From contig CAJVPJ010000137.1 of assembly GCA_910592205.1 (NCBI GenBank), positions 1 through 41,073 of the forward strand: a stretch of DNA of 41,073 nt. Direction: 5' to 3'. Source of the DNA: Paraglomus occultum. Its lineage: Eukaryota; Glomeromycota; Glomeromycetes; Paraglomerales; Paraglomeraceae. The notes beneath the pieces are model-generated. The model was not told the origin of the DNA and did not search any database. It worked only from the letters and a program-made list of their open reading frames with translations. The position numbers and the translations under genes are program-made. Shown here in pieces: positions 33,305 to 41,073 of this stretch (its first letter is position 1; every line of letters starts with the position of its first letter).

Positions 33305-33680
33305 TGTCTAAGTGGAACTAGTAGCGAGAGGGCGAAGAATCTTTAGAGGAAGGATCTTTAGGTGGCGTCAGATGAGTGACGATCCCAGAATTTCGGGCAC
33401 GCACGAATCGGGGTATGAAAACCTTTATAGTTACGAATTAATAAGCGAGGACCGAGGGATCTACAGTGCTGTTCAAAAGTAACAATACGAAACAGGAATG
33501 AGTAGATGCTTTTTTCCTGAGCATAGTGAGTGCATAATTACCTTGATCACCCTTCTAGCAAATTTTCCAACTGCCCGATGGTTTACTTTCGAGATACACT
33601 ATATTAAAATTAGACCCATGCCGTCATAATAGAACATCGGACATTATAATAATTTTTGAACAAATCGCAGCGTGATGGCG
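33305..33680. other. Upstream region of the deacetylase gene
   Basis: Probable promoter of the deacetylase gene. The first 200 bases are richer in GC than the distal spacer. I see no further gene. Confidence 0.4.
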
Positions 33681-33689
33681 GCATAATGA

Positions 33690-34060
33690 TATTGATTGGA
33701 TATCATGTGCCTTTGTTGCCAAGTATAACAAGGATTTTCTTCTATGTATCCCAATTGACAGCAAACCAGTATTAGTAGTGGAAATGCTAAGGCACAATAT
33801 AATATTGGCTATTGCTACCAACAAGGAATTAAGATGCTAGAAAGGCAAAAGCTATTTAACAAGGAAAATCTGCTACGCAAATAATCTTGGCCATTGCTAT
33901 CAACATGGAATCGGGGTAGAGAAAAGTATCAAAACAAAGAAATGCTGATGCACAGAATAAACTTGATTATAATTATTGCTACAAAATGGAATTGGCAGGG
34001 AAAATATAATGTGGTAAAACAGTAAACATTGGTACAGCAGTCAAATAAGAACATGTGATT
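33690..34060 (+). pseudogene. Degenerate Sel1-repeat remnant
   Basis: Three worn Sel1-like repeats follow one another on the plus strand, in shifting frames: SGNAKAQYNIGYCYQQGI, then NNLGHCYQHGIGVEKSIKTK, then AQNKLDYNYCYKMELAG. They match the 'A-x2-LGxCYxxGxGVxKD' core. Sel1 repeats are helical pairs used as protein adaptors, and they are strongly expanded in Glomeromycotina, often attached to kinase or BTB domains. Frameshifts and stops between repeats make it non-functional; the rest of the parent gene is not visible. Confidence 0.65.
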
Positions 34061-35868
34061 AGCAGCATTACATTAAAAGCTGTTATAGTAATATAATAAT
34101 AAGTGTTAGTATTAGTATAATTATAAGGGATGTGATTAAGACATATGAACAACAGTTTAGCTCTATTACTATGATTTAGTTAGTGTGGCAAATTGGATTA
34201 ATACAACTTTTAGGGTCTTTCTTGAGTCTACCTTACTCTTCTATTATCAAACATTACTCCAAATTCTAGCACAATTCAAAAAATTACTCCTAAAAAATTT
34301 TTAAATTTTGATATTAAATATAAATAAAAAGAAAATCAGTTTAATTCGATTTCGTTTTAATTTGTCACAGTAATTAACCATCATACCGCATATATATATA
34401 TATATACTGTATATACAGAGGAGAAGTACTATTATTTATATTGTGATGGAACATTATGTCATGTTATTGTCTATCACTCATTTTGAATGAAAGTTAACAC
34501 ATCTTTATATATCAAATTTTTGAGATATTATGACTGTACCACGTGTGTATGTGCACAAACTGGAACTGCATGTTTGCCAAATATTACTTTGATAATTGTC
34601 TGATGCTGTTAGATGATCTAAACGCGTACAAAACTTCAATGTCATTTTTAAAACTAGAAATGAGAACCAATTAATTGTTTGGTTTTGAACTCAGTTTTAA
34701 ATTGGTTAATATTAAATTTTAAATTCAGTTTGACTTTTCCAAGAAATGATATTTGGGTTGCAATTTTAAATTGAATATTTCTTACAAATCAGTTGTTGAA
34801 AATTCGGTCGGCAAATTTAAAACTGAGTTTATATAACCCAATTATAACTATTAAGTTCTTCTTCTGCGAGTATATTAATATAGTATAATATACATTCAAT
34901 ATGTTCCTATATGGAGGTAATTTGGCAAAGTTAGACTTTACTAAGTAAATTTTTAGTAGCTTTCAGTAGCATAGTATCCGATCAAAGTACCCCTTAGTAT
35001 ATAGTACCCGTGGTATAACGGGGTTTTGTAAAGTATCACTGGTACTTTAGTCCGTAGTGAGCCTACAAAAAAATGCGTTGCTTTAATAAATATGATTGTA
35101 CTAACTATAACTTTTCTTGGTTTTAATTCTTATCGACTCCATTATCGAAATTTATAATAATTCTGTAATTTGCCAAATTGCCCTTGTCTATCTTAAGCTG
35201 GATGGGCATGAGTTTCGTACAGTTTTGTTAGGCCTTCTAATATAATTCAATAATCATAAACTTACTCAAATTGAATAACTAGTACTGGTAATGAGTTAAT
35301 CCCTTTCCACTTTTGAAAGCTCAGCAAGTCGCCGAAAATTGATTCTGCATCCAAAATAGAAAGCGACCAAAGATTTCGCAAATCCATTAAGCAAGAAAAA
35401 TTAGAAAAGACAATTAAGTTCGAAAGAAGCACTATATTGTCGTCCCTAGCGCTGCGGTAACGGCGGCGTTACCAGTTTAGCATCAACGAATCTAAACTTA
35501 CCCCGTATGATAAATATTTCTTATATACTAAATTATATATATTTATTATTATTATTATTATACTGTATAGAACATTTTTTGCATAATTATAAATTACATT
35601 CGCTCTATGTGTCTACCAAGGGCGAAGCCCCCATAAATTTTGATCTAGTTCAAATAAATAAAATGTAAATGTTGCAATCATCGCTTAAATTATTATATGA
35701 CACCCGGTCGAATTAAAGCGTCCTAATCTAAAATTACATTACTACAAGTTTTCGTACTCAGAACTCTACCTACGAATAAATAACTAGAAATCTTCACAAA
35801 ATATCAGATAATATTCTCCCGTCAAGATCTAAAAGAGGAACAATGCCTTTCGCTCGGTGGCACCGCCG
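34061..35868. other. Repeat-rich spacer
   Basis: It includes an (AT)n run near 34390-34406, a 16-bp perfect inverted repeat pair (AACTCAGTTTTAAATT at 34688-34703 and its complement at 34814-34829), GTACCCC-type motifs at 34985-35045 resembling the interior of the 885-1334 MITE, a GGTAAC...GTTACC hairpin at 35456-35473 and a GGGCGAAGCCC hairpin near 35620-35630. No coding sequence is seen. Confidence 0.5.
34688..34829. repeat. Inverted repeat pair, possible MITE core
   Basis: A perfect 16-bp inverted repeat encloses 110 bases of AT-rich sequence that includes further partial copies of the arm (ATTTTAAATTCAGTTTG). No clear target duplication was found. Confidence 0.4.
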
Positions 35869-37393
35869 TTAATCTGACAATTCTTTAACATACGCGTACT
35901 TGCCAATGGTCTCTTCGCATGAAGAATCTGCTTCCACGACCCTGGGCATCATCCAATCTTCTTCTGGATTGTCGGAAGTCAAATTCCCAGTTTTGAGCAT
36001 CCAAGCCGTATCACACAACCGACGGAGCCCGACATAGCGGTTCCATCCGTTAGGACCATCCCAATTCTTTCGAAACTCTTCTGATATCAATTGTGGATTG
36101 AATCGAAAGTCCATATATTTTTGATATTCTTCAGGTCGTTCGAGAAGAAAATACAAGTGTTTAGCAAGATCTCTTGGGTCCCTGAAATCATCGATGAAGA
36201 TGACGGAATGAGGCGTAGGAATAAATGGTGTGTAATTTTTAGGTCCCGCTACGATAGGAACAATTCCAGCCTCGAAACAATTCTGTCGAACGATGAGAAT
36301 CACGAAATAATCGTTTTAACAAATTGAACAATTTCGGAATAAATGCCGTGAGATTGGATGACTAACCTGGAGTTTTTCAGTAACATAGTAGTCACAATTT
36401 GAATTTTCAAACGCCAGGTAAAAAGGATGACGAGATATATAATCGACGGTTTGGTCTCCTGAAAATGATACGAAACGACTTGAGCAAGGACAATAAAGGA
36501 CAAACTCATCCCAGAGATTTTCATTTTAGATTTGATTTTTTTGCCGCGAATAGAACTCAGCCGGCCACTTACGCGGTACTGAAGGCTTGTTGTTCAGACA
36601 CGAGCCATAACTTGCAACTGGAATATGTTTCATAAGCTCTTTTATGTAAAAGTGTCGTCCGTTTCGCGCATCACAGTTGCTTCCTATCCATGCTACCGGC
36701 TCGATATCAGGTGAAAATGAAGAGGGAGGTTTTGATAACTGTTCCATGATCTTGGTGTCGTAGTAAATGAATGGAAAATTCGAGTCCAGGCGGTAGTTGA
36801 GACTATTACGTCAAAAATGAGCAAAACAGGAAATGGTCAATAGTCCGACAAGAGATGCAAGACAGAATCCGAAGCGACATCCAACCCAAGTACATCATGC
36901 GCGACTCTCCTTGGGCCTACCTGTAATTAAAGTACGGATACAAAGCCTCCAGCTTTTTCGCATGCTTTCCTGTGTATGTGGTTAAAGCCTCACTACTATA
37001 CAGTACCCACATCTGACCGTCCCGCTTGGTTGGGAGGTCGTTCGCATTCAAATCGGGCCTGTGAAATAACACCAATTTGGCCATAGCGCCGGCGGCTCTA
37101 TAATACGTAACCACGCATTTATGGTTCTCATTACTCCCGCGAAGAGTCTTGCCTTCCAACCATGACCGGGAATCTCCGAACCAGCGCGTCCATAACAAGA
37201 TCGGTTCAACATCCTCACCGTAAATTGAGGACACGGGTAGAAAGTGCTGACGGAGGCTGCAAGACCATGTGTGCTGGTCGCAAGATGCGAAATAGTTAAA
37301 CAAAAAGGGTACTGCGAGGTAGCTAGACACCATAAGCAGTATAAGGACAAGAAAGACAGAGAAAAGAACTTTTGGTCGATGATAGGGAAGCAT
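35869..37393 (-). CDS. Glycosyltransferase family 10 protein (alpha-1,3-fucosyltransferase-like), type II membrane protein
   Basis: GT10 enzymes transfer fucose from GDP-fucose to GlcNAc or glucose of glycans in the Golgi. Four exons join in phase: 37393-36921, 36802-36573, 36458-36367 and 36282-35869, giving 402 residues. A short cytosolic start is followed by one membrane helix (about residues 10-35, LFSVFLVLILLMVSSYLAVP), the usual Golgi type II layout. Family motifs follow: YYRAAGAMAKLVLFHRPDLN, NYRLDSNFPF, VAWIGSNCDARNGR, PVASYGSCLNNK, the GDP-fucose signature LAFENSNCDYYVTEKLQ (about 245-261) and GIVPIVAGPKNY, then FIDDFRDP. All look intact. The acceptor cannot be told from sequence; core N-glycan or wall fucosylation are both possible. 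An upstream minus-strand ORF in another frame over exon 1 is a shadow. Confidence 0.93.
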
Positions 37394-39470
37394 TTTCGGC
37401 AGTATACGCCAAAAATTTTAGCGACAAACCCGAGTCAGAATATCAAATTTATTGATAATTATTGCGGAAGTAAAAGTTTTGTAAGAGAATACAAGATACA
37501 GGCGACACACTGATAAAATATAATCTAGAATTCTATTTACAAAAGACAAACATTAATTTGTGAAACCTGCCATGTGCTTTTGTACTAGTACATCATAATT
37601 AATAGCTGGTTCATAATCGCTGTCATTATCCCAAGTTCAATATCCAGCAGCTCGTTTTCACTATTATTATTTGCCAATACACCTTACATTCATTGTCATC
37701 GAGCTCAATATTATTCAGTATCAATATTTCAAAGCTTTCTAAAGAATGTTGGGTTAGATCGAGGATAGACGATAAGGCGAGGAAGGATGGTTTGAAGAGA
37801 TGAAGTCCATTAAATACTGCATGTGATGCTTGTTATTGTTCCTGATATCTACCCGGTTCGATTTTAAGCACAATGCTAGAGAAGTTAACCGCAATTGAAT
37901 TTGGTGATTTGTGCAACTACTGACGATATAGGGGTGCACATAATCAGGAATTTATCCGACATGTTACACGGCCATAATTTTATCGAAATATCACCTATAG
38001 TTGTACTACATGTCGGATGTGTGTTACCCTTAAAAAGGAAATATGATGGCCGTGTAACATGTCGGATATCCCGATTATGGGGTGCACTTGTTATTATGGT
38101 CTGCTTACCCGCTGAAATTGCAAGGTTAGAGAAACTGGTACATTATGCCACACAGTAATTATAAGGATTATAGAAGAGGAACCTCTAATTAAAGAACTGA
38201 GCACGTCTGACGTAGTCAACTTGATCGCAACAAATCAAGTTCAAATGGATTATATATTAATATGGCTTAAACAGAAAAAAACAATAAAAAATAGAAGTGT
38301 GATAACAATTCAATATAAAAATACATTCTTGTGATTCTGTAAACAATCATATTAATTAATATATGTAAAAGAGATGATATAGACAATTAGCACTAGCGAC
38401 ACAAGATTATCCTTCTTGTCCCAGACATTCTTGATACCACACGCACCATTTGATATGATACAAAACTCATATTACACGTTAGTCACGAATCAATTATTCA
38501 GTGTTTTATAATTATAATCAGTAAAACAATCACTTGAGATTGCAACAAAAAGCTTGTATTATTGCTTGACAAATAATAATTTACAAACAATAGTCGAGAC
38601 TTACATAAAACCTCTGCAAAAATTGTGTTTCAAGGAACATTTACTATTACGAAAGTTGCTCATAGCCAGAACTATTGTAAATTTAGTTCGCTCTTGCTAT
38701 CTTCAGAGAACTGTCTAAAACGCTCTCAGAAGACAATTTGCGTGAGCGTTTACTGCTTGAGACAGAAAACATACGAAGCATTATAGCATAAAGGGTAATT
38801 GCTGTCAAAATAGTGTCATACCAAATATACGGTGCTTGGACAAGTAGATAGTTTCTACGGTCTAGGGTAGTATATTTGTTATTAGGCCAAAAGCCAAACC
38901 TTAAGCAATTGCGACAGTATTAATCGGTAAGTGGTAATTTTATTATTAGTTATTATAATGTAACGGATATATTGACACATCTTGCGTACGGAAAATTAAA
39001 TTATGTGATTCAAAAAATTAGCTTTAAACTGGGTCGCTCTGTATATTGTTTGAATTTCATTGACGAATAATAATATTAATAGCCGCATCCACACGTTACT
39101 ATGTTTCTTAAGTTTCTGCTTGTTAATAACGCGTTTCAAATAGTGTTTTGAAATAAATAATAAAAACTAGTAGCATGAAGTATGGACCTCACGTACGTTG
39201 TAATACAGTAGGTAACAGCATACACAGATGACATAACTGTCATACCATGCAAGTAGCACAACACGTTTAATTTTTAGCCAATAAAAATAAATAGTGAAAA
39301 TACGATTGACCATACCTTCAAGCGTTAGTGAGACTACTTTACACAATGCACACGAAAGCAAACGCGTATACGAAAATATTCTACTTGCTTATTCATTAAT
39401 TATCTATTTTGTAGAAACCGAAAAGCTCAATTACTTTTATCTTTGCAGGAGCTGACTCGACGAGTTCTAG
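37394..39470. other. Gene-free spacer with one MITE
   Basis: Apart from the palindromic element at 37931-38090, 2 kb of AT-rich sequence without a recognisable gene. Short frames (37754-37939 minus, 39167-39361 minus) have no motif. Confidence 0.5.
37931..38090. mobile_element. Palindromic MITE with about 50-bp imperfect terminal inverted repeats
   Basis: The arm ATCCGACATGTTACACGGCCAT (37954-37975) is exactly complemented at 38046-38067. Outside it, GTGCAC and ATAATC are mirrored on both sides (37934-37945 and 38073-38087), extending the arms to about 45-50 bases. A third partial copy (ACATGTCGGATGTGTGTTACC) lies in the centre. There is no coding capacity, so it is a non-autonomous DNA transposon or a foldback. 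The target duplication is unclear. Confidence 0.65.
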
Positions 39471-40022
39471 CTCAACAACCAGCTATGTATTAGTATCAGA
39501 CACCTTTGCTGCAGGCAGTGCTCCCTCTATGATATCTGTACCGAGCCATACTGTAAACCAAGGCAGTTAATGGAACAAAGTTTACGCACAAATAAAGAGA
39601 TTGTCAACGACTTGCAATATTCAGAGAACGTTTTCGCACTCAAATACATTCTTGAACATAATAATAAAGGAGATTCTGTGTCAGTAGATATAGAGGTCTT
39701 AAATATAGCTCTAAAAAGTCTGTATGCTCAAGAGTTTGATGATTTGTTTTCAGGAGAAACAACTGTTAAATTGGATGGCAATTACAAATTATTATAACTA
39801 TACTTGAGTCAACGTTTCAGATGGTGGACTCCCTTTGATTCTGAATGGAGATTAGCAAACCCAGACCATGGGAAAATCTGGAAAGAAGAAGTATTATCAG
39901 ATTCTGACCATATGCTTCAAGAGGTAAAAGAAACAATAAAGGCAGGCGGGTTGCTGTCTTTTTGCAAGTTTATTGTTAAGGAGATCTCAATTATGTCTAT
40001 TGATTTAATTATGAAAAAATAA
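39471..40022 (+). pseudogene. Unrecognised coding frame interrupted by one in-frame stop
   Basis: From the ATG at 39570 a 75-codon frame (MEQSLRTNKEIVNDLQYSEN, then DIEVLNIALKSLYAQEFDDL) ends in TAA at 39795-39797. The same frame reopens at once and continues to 40022 (SQRFRWWTPFDSEWRLANPD, then KIWKEEVLSDSDHMLQEVKE). Composition is natural on both sides of the stop, so this looks like one gene of about 150 or more codons broken by a single stop, or less likely two exons. Upstream the frame stays open to 39471 with a Cys-rich stretch (CCRQCSLYDICTEPYC). I do not recognise the family. The last 20 residues are lysine- and isoleucine-rich and may be non-coding read-through. Confidence 0.4.
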
Positions 40023-40358
40023 AATAAATAGAAATGGACAAAAAATTGCCAATCTTGTTTAATACCTTTCCTTTGTCTACTTGTTGGAACTCATTTCAAT
40101 AGTGGTTTTGCCATACTTGCTGTTCGGAGTAATCTGAAGGTGTGAAGCTCTAGGGACAAAAAAAAATATTGTTTTTAGAGTCATGCAGATAGATCACAAA
40201 TGTGGTTGCTCAAAAAAATTCTGAGATAGTTTTCTGAATTATTATTATGTGGGGCATTCAAGCACGCTTTAAATCGGAACAAGATACATATTTTGACAGT
40301 CCAACTGAAAGCAATAAGTGACGGATAACTAACTTCCAGTTGACGAAACGCGTATTAA

Positions 40359-41073
40359 TCAGTGGATATTCCCATTGTAATAAGATTTACCATTGCCACT
40401 AGCATTAACCTTAGTTTTGATCACTGAACCATAAGTTTCACCAGGAATAGCAGGGGTATCAGATTTATATTTTTCTTCTGAAACAATTTTATTACTCTTA
40501 ATTGTTTCTTCAAAAAACTTGCGACCACCTTTACCAACAGTTCTAAGATCATTTTTTAAAGCAGCAACTGCTGCATTAATCTTAGTTTCTAAAACAATTT
40601 GTTTTTTTTCTAGTGAATCATTATATTTCTTTTTTAACTCTTTAATTTCTTCATCAATAGCTTCTCCTTTTTCCTTCAAATCATTAATTTTAAGTGCCGC
40701 CTCTTCCATTTTTTGATCAAATTCAGGATCAGATTCAGCAAATAAAATATCTTCAAACTGACTAACAACCTTATCAACTGGTTTATTGTCATTTAGATTA
40801 TTAAGGAATAGATTCAGCCTTTTGGGCTACTAATAAAGATTTAAATAAAGCAGAACCCTCAGTAGTTAAACCCATGGTTTCAGTTTTTACTGTTTCCTTA
40901 GATTTTTTTAATATATTAAGTAATTTAGCTGTATTTTGCAATAATGCTTTATCCAAAGTACCATTGGGTTTTAAAAGATTGCTATCAAAGATAGCCTTTT
41001 CTTCTGGTTTAAGGACTCCTCCATAATAATTGGAGTATTCCTTTGCTTCATCTATTGTATTTATATCATCTTT
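40359..41073 (-). pseudogene. Lys/Glu-rich coiled-coil ORF with one frameshift, running off the right edge
   Basis: The right-hand part (41073 to about 40810) reads KDDINTIDEAKEYSNYYGGV, then KPEEKAIFDSNLL and KLLNILKKSKETVKTETMGL, up to VAQKAES. There the frame breaks (stops at about 40802-40807) and the protein resumes one base away (NLNDNKPVDKVVSQFEDI), then MEEAALKINDLKEKGEAIDE, a long heptad-like helix to about 40545, and a Gly/Asn/Lys-rich end (YGSVIKTKVNASGNGKSYYN) to TAA at 40359. The 5' end is outside the window. Codons are strongly AT-ending, Trp is absent and the protein is Lys-rich, unlike the gene-dense block. It could be a decayed lineage-specific or mobile gene, or a foreign (endobacterial or viral) insertion; no domain decides. 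Confidence 0.5.

Noticed and set aside
37048-37513. Additional ORFs overlapping GT10 exon 1 on both strands
   Set aside because: Shadows of the GT10 coding frame.
37840-37880. CGGTTCGATTTT, a T-loop-like word of a tRNA
   Set aside because: No acceptor stem, D arm or anticodon arm could be folded around it.

Overview
This window looks like nuclear DNA of an early-diverging filamentous fungus. An arbuscular mycorrhizal (Glomeromycotina) or other Mucoromycota genome fits best. The grounds are AT-rich spacers full of worn transposon pieces, compact genes split by many short GT-AG introns, a remnant of Sel1 repeats of the kind abundant in Glomeromycotina, and fungal-type mitochondrial, autophagy and chromatin genes. 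The lineage is inference; no rRNA or tRNA gene was seen. Layout. 1-456 is the cut-off start of an unrecognised minus-strand gene. 457-7079 is a repeat graveyard: a TA-flanked MITE (885-1334), a short palindromic element with a 9-bp flanking repeat (1343-1495), a frameshifted Tc1-like transposase (about 1646-2790) and a possible C2-domain scrap. 7584-9328 is a two-exon gene of unknown function. 10851-11159 holds an unrecognised small two-exon gene. 11400-16600 is gene-poor, with worn coding scraps, one of them BED-finger-like. From 16760 to 29857 the window is gene-dense: a mitochondrial PPR protein (+), a PROPPIN of the WIPI3/Hsv2 class (-), an Arb2-domain protein in 11 exons (-), complex I subunit NDUFB4/B15 (+), Sin3-associated SAP18 with a long Arg-Asp tail (-) and complex III subunit QCR9 (+). 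After a 1.8-kb spacer come GlcNAc-6-phosphate deacetylase (-, 6 exons), a Sel1-repeat relic, a family GT10 fucosyltransferase-like type II membrane protein (-, 4 exons), a palindromic MITE, an ORF with an in-frame stop, and at the right edge a frameshifted Lys/Glu-rich coiled-coil ORF unlike its neighbours. How the genes relate. Three genes serve mitochondria (PPR, NDUFB4, QCR9). Two of them carry the same TCACGTGAAG box ending exactly 57 bases before the start codon, and the third has an inverted CCAAT box. GlcNAc-6-phosphate deacetylase (recycling of chitin sugars) and the GT10 enzyme (fucosylation of glycans) both concern wall or glycoprotein sugars but are separately transcribed. Exon chains were assembled by hand from splice sites and reading phase. 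For HSV2, ARB2, NDUFB4, SAP18, QCR9, DAC1 and GT10 every junction keeps phase and the coding total divides by three. The PPR first exon does not resolve.
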